Source: Buxus sempervirens (taxonomy: Eukaryota; Streptophyta; Magnoliopsida; Buxales; Buxaceae). Taken from it: DNA of 64,000 bases. Below are positions 1 to 11,455 of the stretch, in pieces. The notes under the pieces are model-generated. The model did not search any database. It saw only the letters and a list, made by a program, of their open reading frames with translations, and was not told the origin of the DNA. Each line of letters starts with the position of its first letter. The first letter of the stretch is position 1. The stretch is taken from positions 37,436,392 to 37,500,391 of the forward strand of contig OX387190.1 of assembly GCA_947561395.2 (NCBI GenBank). Reading direction: 5' to 3'. Made by a program: the position numbers and the translations under genes.

Positions 1-1127
1 TGTCAAATCCATGCACGTGATTGTCTTCCCTCACTGGTGGTGGTGGGTAACTTTGCGTTGAAATTACAGCGCCGACGTGGGAAAACTAATAGTGAACGAA
101 AAAGGTGAGACAGACAGCCAGCTTGACCTCTTTGCATGCAAGCGTGCATGGATGGTCATCGTCATTTCATGTAATTATTATGCGAAAGCATCCGAATTGA
201 CTAAAACACCCCCACTTAAAATCCTATTAGTAGAGAGCTGAGAGCTCTACAAAAAAGATGAGATATAATCTGATAACCACAATCCCACATCGGAACTGCG
301 TTGTACCTTGCAGAGAGGTCTCTGGCTATTTAAAAAAAGGCCCACCTTCTTCTGCACGCAATGGCTTAACAACACACTGCAGGTGCAGGACAGTCAGTCC
401 TCGCCCTTCTACTTCTCTTTTGTCCCCTCTCATCTTATCTGCACTTTTCCCCCACCAAAATCGTGGGTCCCACGACAACCCTACCAAATGCGAAACCAAA
501 ACGACCCGCCATCCGAAGATACTTTCGCTTGCCGCCGACGCTCCTCCCGTCCAAGGAAAGCCATCCACGTACGCAAACGCCCCCTTTCTTTGGTTTTTTT
601 TACCACTATTTACCAAAATACGCGTTATTCCAAGCGTGTCATTTTCTTTTCAACGGAAACCTGGGGCATTAAATGCACTTTTAATTAAGACTGGGTAAAG
701 ATAATAAATAAATAAAAGGGCGGGTGAGTTGAGAGTTCGAGTAGTACGGTCAGCGGCGGGTGCAAGCCGGTGGCTTCTGGTTTGGGGGAGTTTAGGATTT
801 GTCACTTCGAAATGAATGAGAAAGTCAGCTGGACAAGAGGTCAATCAGATCCGACTGTTCGCATGTGCCCCTGCTGCTGCAGATTGAATGTCTCGTCTGT
901 AAGGACGGAGATGACCGGCAATAGAAGGTCGCATATCCCACCACTAATCCACTCGTAACTCGTGCGCATTTCAAAAGGGCACTCAACTGCTTCCCCTTTC
1001 AGTGAAAGACTAGCTGTCACCTCAGTTTGCGAAAATATTATAGCCACGTGGCAACGCTATTGACCTTTAAACAACGGGTAGTCAGCTTTGCTTGTGTACC
1101 GCGACGGATGGATCCCTTAAAAGTGCG
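1..1127. other. Intergenic, no gene seen
   Basis: No open frame here resembles a known protein, and overlapping short frames on both strands show no splice pattern. A CACGTG core lies near position 15. Nothing else can be supported. Confidence 0.6.
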
Positions 1128-1136
1128 TTTAAAGTT

Positions 1137-1517
1137 GGGCAAATTACACTTATCTCCCTTGAGGTATGACATAATTACACTTACCTGCCTTGGGGTTTCT
1201 GATATAACACTGTCATCCCTTGACGTTTATGTGTGGGTCACATTAACACCCCCTTATTACATTTTTCATATTAAAAAATAAATAACTTTTGAATATATGA
1301 CTAAAAATTAATTTTAAAAAATAAATAACTTGTGAATGTATGACTAAAAATTAGTCATACATTCAAAAGTTATTTATTTTTTAATACGGAAAATGTAGTG
1401 AGGGGTGTTAGTGTGACTCACACATAAACGTCAAGGGGTGACAGTGTTATATTAGAAACCCCAAGGGAGGTAAGTGTAATTATGTCATACCTCAAGGGAG
1501 GTAAGTGTAATTTACCC
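1137..1517. mobile_element. MITE, Mutator-like, with 9-bp target duplication
   Basis: The element is almost entirely an inverted repeat. The left end GGGCAAATTACACTT pairs with the right end AAGTGTAATTTACCC, and the pairing runs nearly to the centre near 1330. It is flanked by TTTAAAGTT at 1128-1136 and again at 1518-1526, an exact 9-bp duplication. That length is the hallmark of Mutator-type transposition. There is no coding capacity, so it is a non-autonomous element of about 381 bp. The high similarity of the two arms suggests a fairly recent insertion. Confidence 0.85.
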
Positions 1518-1526
1518 TTTAAAGTT

Positions 1527-2593
1527 TAAACTCATATCTATATCCATACTATATATAACACGTTTTGGAAAATAAGCAACGTTTCAAAACAGCTCTTCCA
1601 AATTTCTATGAAAATTGATTTAATAAAAGGGTATAATAATCAAAACTGCCTTAATTTTTCTAAAAACAGCTATAAAACAGTTCTTACCTATATAATTTTT
1701 TCGTACGTGCAGTATTGCACATGCACTGCCTAATTAGTTATGAAAATAGGTTTCACATCCTTTATACTTTCCTCCATTACTTATCTTTGACACAGGTAAC
1801 TAAAATTTTTTTTTGGTTGCTAAAAGTATAAAAAAGATTTTTTCGTTTTTGTTAACAAGCTGGAACAGTCATACATTCCCACATGACGTGACACCACCTC
1901 TTTCAAAGTGCACCGATAAGTGCAGGAGAAAAAATAGTACAGATAATGTCAACCCATGAAAATAAGCTTACCTTCTTTTCTTATGCTGTTTAATTAATTT
2001 TTAGTGATCCTATATATTGGGGTTAAAGTTTACAAGCTCAAACGGATCAACACAAATGAAGTTACATATGGGAAACCATAGCCTCAAATCTCAAAGTATT
2101 CATTGGGTCAAACTCAAACCTTCCGGCTAGCATATATCAATAATTAATCTAAGTGAAGTTAACCCTTTTTCTTCCCTTCTTTGATGAGTTGGTTTAGTTT
2201 TTTATTTGACAAATTTAAATGCATTATATTTTAGAGAACCACATTAACATTATTATATCTTTTATTGGGAATTATATATGACTCAGTCAAGGTAAACAAG
2301 CTTGCGCATTGAAATGCCAATAATAAAATCAATTATTTTCTATTAAAAAAGTTTAACTGTTACCTGTAAATTGCGTGCAATAACAAGCATATTATTATTA
2401 TGCACACATTTATTATCATGTGATAGCAAATGATAAACTTTGAAAGATTATCATTTATTTATACGCTAATGCGTCCACATGCAAAGTGACCGGTTTTTAT
2501 TTGGAGAGGAGTATTTTAGTTTATTGTAAGTTGCCTAACCTTAAATATATTATAATAATTTATTTAAAATTTTGAGGTCTTACCATACGGTTT
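1527..2593. other. AT-rich intergenic, no gene seen
   Basis: The stretch is AT-rich, with stops in all frames and no recognisable domain. It holds one copy of a near-palindrome (GTGCAGTATTGCAC, within 1703-1720) that recurs elsewhere in the window. Confidence 0.55.
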
Positions 2594-2770
2594 AGGATCT
2601 TCTGTGGAGTAGGTACCCTCGGTTTATGGGGGTACCTCAGGTAAACAATGGGGTATCTCAGGTACCTCATGAAGATGACCGGGGTACCCCATGTTTGGGT
2701 GAGGTACCCCATTGTGTTGCTTGAGGTACCCCATAAATCGGGGGTACCTTCTTGCTTCACAGAGGATCTT
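2594..2770. mobile_element. Short palindromic MITE-like element rich in GGTACC
   Basis: The two halves are imperfect inverted copies. AGGATCTTCTGTGGAGTA at the left pairs with TTGCTTCACAGAGGATCTT at the right. Between them the strings GGTACCCC, ATGGGGTA and GGTACCTCA recur in mirrored order. No target-site duplication was found, so the superfamily is unknown. It lies about 0.5 kb upstream of the LBD transcription unit. Confidence 0.6.
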
Positions 2771-3340
2771 GGGCATATATATACTAGGGTAGAAAACCAT
2801 CAAGTAAGGGCATTATTGCAATATTATGTCGGTAAGACAGGAACAAAATATTGAATGCGATTCGGGGAAGCAATCGGCTCGGGCTGCGCAGAATTAGAGG
2901 ACCCGTTGCAGCCTCCGTTTGAAAGCGAGATTTTGCAACGCTCTAGGTTACGTAAGCTCCCGACCTGGGCCAACAGACAAGGGATCTGACGGCCCGGAGA
3001 TGGAGATTTTCAATCCGACGGCTCGTATTACTCAAAGCGAATCAGGATGATGATAGAAAGATTTTCACAGGCGGTGAAAAATCAGTGCACCGTGTGATAT
3101 AAGAAGGAATAATGGTGTGACCGTGCTGGAACTTCCTTTCTCTTCTTTTTTTTCCTTAACATTTCTGTTCTTTCCAATTCTTGTTTTTCCTTCTTTTGCT
3201 CTGTGATATTGTAAGCCTAGGTTCTCTCCATCTACATTCCATCTGTTTGAGATCTTGAAACCCGCTCTTGAATGCTGAATCCCCGCCTAAGAGGTGAAGA
3301 TCCGATCGAGGACGCGGCCGCCGCAACGAGAGCGTTCCTG
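2771..3340 (+). promoter_or_regulatory. LBD36-like promoter and 5'-UTR first exon
   Basis: A GATATAAGAAGG stretch near 3096 could be a TATA-like element. It is followed by a long pyrimidine-rich leader. The leader ends at a good donor (CCTG|GTAAGG) at 3340/3341, and the matching acceptor TTTACAG lies two bases before the LBD start codon. This gives a 5'-UTR intron of about 1 kb (3341-4347). The transcription start is inferred, not seen. Confidence 0.5.
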
Positions 3341-4349
3341 GTAAGGAGAAGAGAAGGATCTGGATGAATCATCTTCAAAGAAAAGAAAATCAAATGTTCT
3401 CTTCTTGTTCTTTTTTAAATCCTTGGATCTCAAAGATTACGAATGATGAAGAACGGCGGTTGCTAATTGTTTATCTTAATTTGTTGTTTCTTTCTTTTTC
3501 TTTTTCGTTTTTTTTTTCGTCGCAGATGTTGATGTATATGTTTCTGCTCTAATCCGGAAAGCGTAACCGATTTATGGAAAGAGAGTAGTTTCTTTTTCGG
3601 TCGTATTGTTCAATGTTCTTTGTGTGTTCAAGTTCTGAAATGTTTGACATACGCAAGAGGTTTTGGACCTTTGGTTAATCTAGAGTCGGCGATTGGAGAA
3701 AAATTCGATTGAGAGAAGAGATTGTCTGATTTGATTTCTGAAACAGAAATCGGACCAAGAAAGATCGGCGGTCAAGTTTAGCCTTCTTTTCTTGCCTTGC
3801 AAGATAATCTTCAGAAGAGAACGATACCACAAGGATCTGGACTGGAAGAGAAGATTCATTTGTTCTGGCTTTTTCTGTGTCGCGATTGGCGACCTTTATG
3901 TTCTTTCTTCGAATCTTCCCATACGGCACGTGTTGACTCGGTTCCTGGTTAGTTGGCAAAGCCATTAGATGACATAAAGAGAAGGTTCTCGCTGTCTTTG
4001 TGGTCGAAGTATCTACAGCAGCCTGTTATCGGTAAGCTTAATTTTACCGGTTTAGTTGGTAGAGGAAAAAGAGAAAAATCTATTTCATCGATCTCCATAT
4101 CTTTTGTTATGCATTTACATTCTCAATGCTTTGAGTTGGATTCTATATATATTTGCGGTGCCATCTCGGAGACCTTCATAAATTGCGGAAAGTGATTTGA
4201 TATGATTCTCATTTAGGGATTATTCAACTTCTGGAAAGAAAGGAGAGGAAAACCTTCTATTTGAAAGCTCCCAAAATTTCACACATAAGTCATAAACAGA
4301 AAACTCATTTGTGACATTATGTTCTTTGAACTGATTTTTATTTACAGGA

Positions 4350-5213
4350 ATGTCGACTTCATCGAATTCTCCCTGCGCTGCGTGCAAGTTCTTAAGGCGA
4401 AAATGCACACAAGAGTGTGTATTCGCCCCTTACTTCCCACCGGACCAACCTCAGAAATTCTCTAATGTTCACAAGGTATTCGGTGCAAGCAACGTCGCCA
4501 AGCTCCTAAACGAGATCAACCCCACGCAACGAGAGGATGCTGTGAATTCCCTTGCATACGAGGCTGAGGCGAGGCTTCGCGATCCAGTTTATGGATGCGT
4601 GGGTCTTATATCCGTTCTGCAGCACAAGCTCAAGCAGATTCAATACGATCTCGAGCACGCTAAGAGAGAGCTCTCCACATACATCGGTCCTTCTGCGATG
4701 CTTCCCCTAGCTCACCAATACCATCCTCAGCTCCTGCACCCTCAAAATCCCTCTTCTCATATGGGACCTTTCGGTATACCCTCATCAGCTTTGGGACTCT
4801 CACCTGGACCTTCTCATCAAACTCAACTTCTAATTCGAGAGCAGCAACAACATCAGCAAATGATCGAAGCCCAACGGATGGCTGCCGTCGTCGCTGCTAG
4901 AGAACAACAGGAAATGATGCGAAGCTATGAACAGCAGCAACAGCAGGAGCTGATGAGATACAATATTGGTCTTGATGCATCTGGTGGGGCAAGTACAAGC
5001 GGGTTTAATCCGCTCGGTGCAGCCCTGTCATCGCCGACCTTGGCTTTGGGCCAGTTTGACCACCCATTTCAGGTTCCACAGCAGCAACAGGACCATCAAC
5101 AACAGTCGCAGCCACAACAGCCGCTCCTACAACTTCAACAACATCAACATCAACCGCAACAAAGAGCTGGAACTGATGAAACCAGGAGTGGCCTTCCATC
5201 CTCTGAAGTCTAG
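4350..5213 (+). CDS. LBD36: LOB-domain transcription factor, LBD36/ASL1-like
   Basis: A 287-residue protein in a single coding exon. The LOB domain fills residues 8 to about 108. It has the CX2CX6CX3C block (CAACKFLRRKCTQEC), the GAS block beginning FGASNVAKLLNEI, the invariant DPVYGCVG and a leucine-zipper-like stretch around LISVLQHKLKQIQ. This is class I. The stretch after the domain (AKRELSTYIGPSAMLP) is typical of LBD36 rather than AS2. The C-terminal half is rich in Gln and His, built from CAG/CAA and CAT/CAC runs, and may be an activation or interaction region. Family members bind DNA in the nucleus and pattern lateral organs and boundaries. The ATG follows a 5'-UTR intron acceptor at 4347. 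A broken inverted copy lies at 10225-10640. Confidence 0.93.
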   Translation: MSTSSNSPCAACKFLRRKCTQECVFAPYFPPDQPQKFSNVHKVFGASNVAKLLNEINPTQREDAVNSLAYEAEARLRDPVYGCVGLISVLQHKLKQIQYDLEHAKRELSTYIGPSAMLPLAHQYHPQLLHPQNPSSHMGPFGIPSSALGLSPGPSHQTQLLIREQQQHQQMIEAQRMAAVVAAREQQEMMRSYEQQQQQELMRYNIGLDASGGASTSGFNPLGAALSSPTLALGQFDHPFQVPQQQQDHQQQSQPQQPLLQLQQHQHQPQQRAGTDETRSGLPSSEV

Positions 5214-8200
5214 CCTTACTCTTGCCCTTTCGAAGGATCGATTTTTGGTATGAACGGTTCTTTTCTGCCTCTATTCCTCATTCTTTTTCCCCCTCTCTAC
5301 TCACTTGCATGTTTGCTTCGAATTCTTATAATGGGACGTTGCTGTTGCATATATGAGAGTTTTTTCATAACCGACTGAAGCAATCAATATCTGAATCTAT
5401 GGTTTTGACCCTTGAAGATGATAAGTTACTGAATGATTTCTTTCTCTTCTTATATAGAATGCGAAATAACCCAAAAAAAAAAAAAACTTGTGGGAGTTGG
5501 GGATTTAGTTAATTTATGTTAAGTAATTTTAAAATTATGAAATGAAATATATATTTCGATTACGGGTTTAGGTAGTGTGGACACATTGTCCATTTTTAGC
5601 GCTGAGAGAAGGTCTCTTTTCTAGTTTTCTTCTTTTTTTAGGTATTTTCGTCGTCTTCTTCGCCTTCCAAAACAAAAACCTACCATTTGTCTAGAGAATT
5701 ATCCCCTTTTTTTTTGGGGTCTCCTTCTTCCTTTTCTTCGGTCAAAGTTTCATGTTTTCTTTATTCTGCTATTTTTATGATAACACAGTTTTCGAAACCA
5801 TGAAGTAAGCATCGTTACACTAGTTTCAAACCCGAAAGCTGTTATCCAAACTTATTTTCATTATTAGAAGTTCAAGAGATTCAACAATCTGTGAATTTAT
5901 GGTTTCAGATTAAAATACCCCTCAAGAAGGCAAGAGACAGCTGGGAAAACCACAAGAAGAAACCCCGAAACATGATCTGAGCTGAAAGAGGAGACCTCAT
6001 CTGGGGTCTTTACGAATTTTGAAGGCGAAGAAGAAGACGAAAGATGATTATGACTATAACATCTCGGGAGTTGCACTAACAAATGGAGCTTTTTTTTATT
6101 CTGTATGAGCTCCCTTCCTCTTAACGGCGCCGGCAGGTTCCTTTCTATTATCATTTTTGCTACAAAATTCTCACTTAACGTACAAATTAGGATTTTGGTT
6201 ATCTGGGTAATTTTTTTCTTGCTTGTCATGTATTCCTCCTTTCTATCCTTTCTTATATTCCTGTCATTATAAAGGAGGTGAGAAACTCACCAGATCCTTC
6301 ATTTCAGAGATCTGGTTGTCTTGAAGGAATCTTAAACAGTCAAAGGATAAACAGTTCCCACTGTCCATCTATTGAACCTGCTTCATTTTTAGTTTCGAAC
6401 TTGGAATTCTTTTGAGTTGGAATAAATAATATCTTTGTCATTTATATTCACAGACTGTTTCTACCATAGAAAAAGAACATTTAAAATGAAGAAAGAAAAG
6501 ACACTATTGTTTTTCACAAAACCTTCATTTATGGGGATCATTTTATTTCAAATCAAAGGTGAAGAGAGCAAGGTTGTTATTATTAACATCATTACCACAC
6601 CACAGTGCTACAGTGTGTACGGCAAATTGGACAAAAGCTAGAGTCCTGAACCCGGCCATACTCTCGTGGATTACGAAGTTAATCCGAAGTTCAACTTCAA
6701 ATCAAAGATTTAAATTTTAAGACTGATCTTGTTTTTGTTTTGTTCATTCTTTCTTTCTTTTTAATTTTTTTTTACGGTAGACACTGAGATCCTACCTTGT
6801 AGGAATACTGTAATGATTTCCTCTCTGCTTTGCTTGTTTCGGAAAATTGTAAACAAAAGGAATGACTAGGACATAATTGGAATGTACAAATTGCTTTCCA
6901 GTATATTGTTTGATTAGAAGGGAAATGAAATTACACAGAACTGATATAAAGATGGAAGAAATGGTATTGAAAATGAAGTATAAAAGGACACATTCCAGAA
7001 TATAACTTCGTTTTTGCTTTGCAAGGGCACTGGTTAAGATCAGCAAGAGAAGAAACAAGGAAAAAAAATTATCCTTTGACTCATTTCCTTGTGTTTATAT
7101 AGAAAAAAAAAGGAAAAAAATTTAAAGAGATCATAATGAAAGGACTATTTTATTTTTCTTCTGCACAATCTAAATTCAACTACTCCTGTCCTATCCAATA
7201 CTATAGTCCCTCCCTCAATGAAAGAAAGTGGGAGAAAAAACAAAGAAAGAAAACCATACAAGAAGTCGAGGGAAAGGACGCATGGATGGCTAATTTGATG
7301 TGGGTTTTCCGTCGTTTATCTTCTCGGGATTGTATTTAACATAAGAAAAGAAAAAACCCTTTTTGGGGACTGTATACATCATCAAGAAGGGGGGAAGAGT
7401 AAAAGTTTTTCTTTTTGACATCTGCAAGCTTCCCGTGTCCCTTTTCATTTTCTTTTCCAGTTTGATAGATGCCTTTCTGTACATTGATTTCCACACCTAA
7501 GAAGGCACAAAGTCAAATGATATGTTTGCCACATGCATTCTCCTTGAGCATACGGGCAAGGTTGAAGAAGAATTCATATTGTAAACATCTGTGTGAAATT
7601 AAAGAAATCATAGAATGGATTGCACGTAATAATTTAAACAACGCAGTGTCAGTTTATGATAGAGACAAAAGGGCAGAATTTATGACCCACCTTAAGGCAG
7701 GATTTATAACCCTGATTTTCCCTCTTGGGGCCACTCTAAAGGCTCTGAAGTTGGTGCATATATATATAATGTCAGAAATCAGTATAGACAAAATGGAAGA
7801 ACTTATGACGCTATGACCGTATCAGCTCTCTGTCACCCTCGTCTGGGTTGGCTGCTAAAGTCTTATAAAATTAGTAAGGAAGGTTCTTCTGTGCATTTAT
7901 AATCTAGTGGAGGGCATGTGAAATGACAAAACAAAAGAAAGGGCCTTATTATCTCATAGTAAATTAGGGTGAGGATTTTCCCAAATGCGAAATTCATTTT
8001 TTTTTTTGGGTTGGTAAGGACAGGTCAAAATAGTCTATCTTTTCTGTCGAACCATCCTTCTCTAGATTATATAGTATTCAATAAATCCATTTGGGCCACC
8101 TAAACTTGCTTTACAATGTGGAGAAAAGATGTCAGTCCAAACCGTCAATTCACAGGAAACCTTTTAGATATGATAGACCACATAAAGTATAATCCACATA

Positions 8201-10224
8201 TTCCCATTTAAGATTTGTCATGAATAATACTAATATAAATAAAGTTTTTATTTTTAAATATCTTATGGATTTTGAGAAGTGGTTGCTAGAATCTCTCCCA
8301 TTTAATGGATTTGGATGTGGGGATTTTATCTATATCCATTCCCTCAAAATCCGCATTAATTTCAAATTTATGGATCTAAAACTACAAGTGAACAAGAACA
8401 ATTGGGATTTTCCTAATAACCAACCAACTGCACCTTATCTTTCACAGTTCACTGCTTATCTTTCACAGTTCACTGCTTGTAACAAGGAGGATTATGATAA
8501 GAGCCAGATGGTTATATCTTATATGGTACCTCAGGATTAACAGAAGATCCTTATGGAATATCTTATTAATTTTTCTTCTCTCCTTTGAGTGAGATTTCAG
8601 CAAAAAAGATACAATGTTTGACGTGCACCTAAGCTCTTAATCGACTTTGACTTTTAACTTTTGTCCCCAGTTCTCAGTATTTTTGAGTGATTTAGACATT
8701 GCAGCATAAATTTTAGAACTCAATGACTGAATTATGCTTGGATATTTTTTTGTTCAGGGTGGGTAGATTTCCATCACATTAACTTGTTGTCTTATATGTA
8801 CTTTTGAGATGCTGATACGCAAATGATTGAGAAATTCCTTTATATTTCAAGTCATAATTCATATTAGTCAAGATATGAATAGGTTTTAAGTGTTGGATAA
8901 TCAAATACGGTATGGCAATGAGGAATAAATTAAATGATCATTTGAGATTGAGGACAAGAAACCCATGTTTTCTTTTTATATCAAACTCATGATTCAGTGA
9001 CAAAAGGACAAGAAATCGAACTAAAAGTCATCCAGGGAAGTTCTTTGATGTGAAATTTGCTAGATAAGTGATATCAAAATTGATAGCCAGTTTTGTAGGC
9101 TATAACAACTAGTTGTTGCAAACTTGTTTTCTTTCTTTTACTTGTTATTGTTATTAATTTCTACGCCCTGTAGTACGTGTAGTATTGCACACAGAAATTT
9201 GAAAAAATGGAGTGATTGGGCAAGGTTTAAGAATCTTGATTTTGCAATGTAATCTTTCTTTCAAAGATCTTCTTGATAGATAAATTTAGCTTTCAGACAT
9301 TGATGTAACATCACAATCATAATTCCTTTTTTTTTTCCTTCTTCTTTATGGCTCATCTTACCTAATTGTGTATATTGACCTAAAAATCATTAGATAAAGA
9401 TGCCAATTTGCTGGGCTGGGCTGGGCCAAACGTGTACTGGGCTGAATAATATGATAAATCTTAACCACGCCCAAGACCAACCTGGCCCTCATTTTTTAGC
9501 CTAAGAATTAAGCCGACGTCTCCAGAAATAAATAAATAGCAAGGCCTGGCTCTACCTTATTTGGACTGCCGTTCGCAATTTATTTATTTATATTTCATTA
9601 GTGAAAAATAATTCAATCTTCTTATTCTTTCAAATTTGGAGATTTTGGTATCTATTTTTTAATATTCTAATTGGAGAAAAAAAATTGATTAAAAATATGA
9701 CAAAATAGTCATTGATATGCATTAAAACATTCAGTTGAAAGAACCAGGCTTTAATGTCCGTATACGTCAATTCCTAAGTCTTAATTATGTAAGGCTTCAC
9801 AGAACCAAGCTGGGCCAACCCAATGGGGGCCTAAAAATCAGGCCCATGCCTACATACCCACTTTTACTAATTCTTTGTCACTGCAATCCGTGGAATGCGG
9901 GTGTTTATGTTTCTATTAAATTCTTTGTAACTTTCTTAGGGCATTTTTCTGATAGGCATTACTACACCTCATTTAACGACTCCTGTTTTTAAAACTATTA
10001 AAAATGAAATTAAAAGTCTGCATTAGGAGACCAGTTTCTCTGTTTCTGGAAGAAAATTATCATCATATACTATTTGCTTCAGTTGGTTTTGGAAAAACTC
10101 TCACACATGCAACCGCAACTTCCTGGCATCAGAATCTGAAGCAAACACGCAAGTGACTAGAGAGGGAGGGAAAGAAAGAAAGGGCTAAGCAGTAAGCTTG
10201 AGAATAAAAGCGAAAGGGCCAAGC
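5214..10224. other. Long intergenic stretch, no gene supported
   Basis: The start is the 3' UTR of the LBD gene. Beyond it the sequence is AT-rich with poly-T and poly-A runs. The longest frames (for example 7469-7816 on +, 115 codons; 5897-6229 on -) resemble no known family and have low-complexity codon use. A perfect 21-bp tandem pair (TATCTTTCACAGTTCACTGCT, twice) lies at 8436-8477. A GGGCTGGGCTGGGCC block at about 9413 and a related GGCCC-rich block at about 9808 might be ends of a decayed element. Confidence 0.5.
8436..8477. repeat. 21-bp perfect tandem duplication
   Basis: TATCTTTCACAGTTCACTGCT occurs twice head to tail with no mismatch. It is an isolated event in non-coding sequence. 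Confidence 0.85.
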
Positions 10225-10640
10225 CACTGATGTTGATGCGGCTGCTGCTGCTGCTGTGGCACGTTAAGTTGGTTGCGTCAAAGCTACCAAAAAGCCAAGG
10301 TCGGCGATTACGGGGGTGCATCAAGATCGATCAATATTGTATCTCATCATCTGCTGCTGTTGCTGCTGTTCTCTAAAAGCCAGCATTTGTTTATGCTGTT
10401 GCTGCTCTCAAATTAGAAGTTGAGTTTGATGAGAAGGTCCAGGTGAGAGTCCCAAAGAAGTTGGTGCTGGGGAAGCTAGGTTAAGCATCCAAAGAAGGGG
10501 CCGATGTATGTGGAGCGCTCTATCTTGGGGTGATCGAGATCCGCAATGTGCAAGTGTGTGTTGAGAACCACATCAAACAGTCTTCCTTCAATATTGTTAC
10601 CAAAGGGGCAGTACTGATCAGCAGAGGAATACCACCTCAC
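10225..10640 (-). pseudogene. Inverted, decayed partial copy of the LBD36-like gene
   Basis: Read on the minus strand, several blocks match the LBD gene at 4350-5213 in the same order. GAGCGCTCCACATACATCGG (about 10500-10520) matches the ELSTYIG codons. GGGACTCTCACCTGGACC and ATCAAACTCAACTTCTAATT (about 10405-10460) match the GPSHQTQLLI region. GATGAGATACAATATTG (about 10335) matches MRYNI. TCGCCGACCTTGGCTTT (about 10300) matches SPTLAL, and CAG/CAT-rich sequence matches the Gln/His tail. Many indels and substitutions destroy the frame. The LOB zinc-finger end is barely recognisable (a CCCCTT block near 10605), and no intact reading frame remains. It is a non-functional duplicate about 5 kb downstream and in opposite orientation. 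Confidence 0.85.
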
Positions 10641-11455
10641 CTCACCTCACTACCAGCACAACAGATCGGTTCTGCGGCCTACTTCTAAATTGTTCGACAG
10701 ACACACAAACAACTTCGAATCGTAATGGTCCCAATTGCAACAACATGTGAATTGCAAATTAAATTCAGGTGAGCCACCGTTACTTACATGTGGGAAAAGA
10801 GGTTGTGGAGCCTGTGGTCTTCTTTTCTTTACAGAAGTCTACAGAGCTCTGCGCTCTACTGCCTGATTTTATTCCAGCCTCATCCTCATCGCGCGCTTTT
10901 GCTCTTCAACTACTCCACATTAGAATAAAAACCGAGAAAATAACTTACCAAGTTTGCCGAGCAACTGTTATCTCCCAACTGAAGTAAGAAAAGATAACAT
11001 ATACTGATTCTATAATTCCTGTAAAGAACCAACTTATTTTTTTTTCACGAAAAAAATGACAGAATCCGTAGAGGGCAGTTTCAGATTAGGAACCATATAA
11101 TCCTGAAGCCAATGTCTCAACAAATGATATTGAAAATCGACCAACATTAAGGAGAAAAAATAACAACAAAACATGGAGCAACCAGAAATTTCAAAACTCA
11201 GATTCAGTAATACACATATATCAGATAACTCTTAAGGGATATTTTGTTTCTGTTTTTTTTACCATTCACATTTGGATCAATTCAAGAAGGGTAGATGATA
11301 GGGAAAAAAATGAGAAAAAACTAAATATTTCACTAAAACTTCAAAATTTCAAAACCACTCTGAGGATCCTTCTCTCTGTGTACTGTATTATTATTGATGT
11401 TTGTTTTGTAGTCCCTCATGTATACTTGTGTCCCCAAAATCCATGGTCAATTCAT
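10641..11455. other. Spacer and 3' region of the GARP gene
   Basis: No independent gene was recognised. The part nearest 11455 should hold the 3' UTR of the minus-strand GARP gene. Confidence 0.5.

Noticed and set aside
2820-3060. Possible plastid or mitochondrial insertion, because it is GC-richer than its surroundings
   Set aside because: No organelle gene or rRNA/tRNA motif was recognised; it is better explained as the proximal LBD promoter.
3364-3552. Short frame between the LBD leader and start codon
   Set aside because: It lies inside the inferred 5'-UTR intron, so it is not in the mature message.
7469-7816. 115-codon plus-strand frame
   Set aside because: No recognised domain, no splice partners, and it sits in AT-rich spacer; ordinary by length for such sequence.
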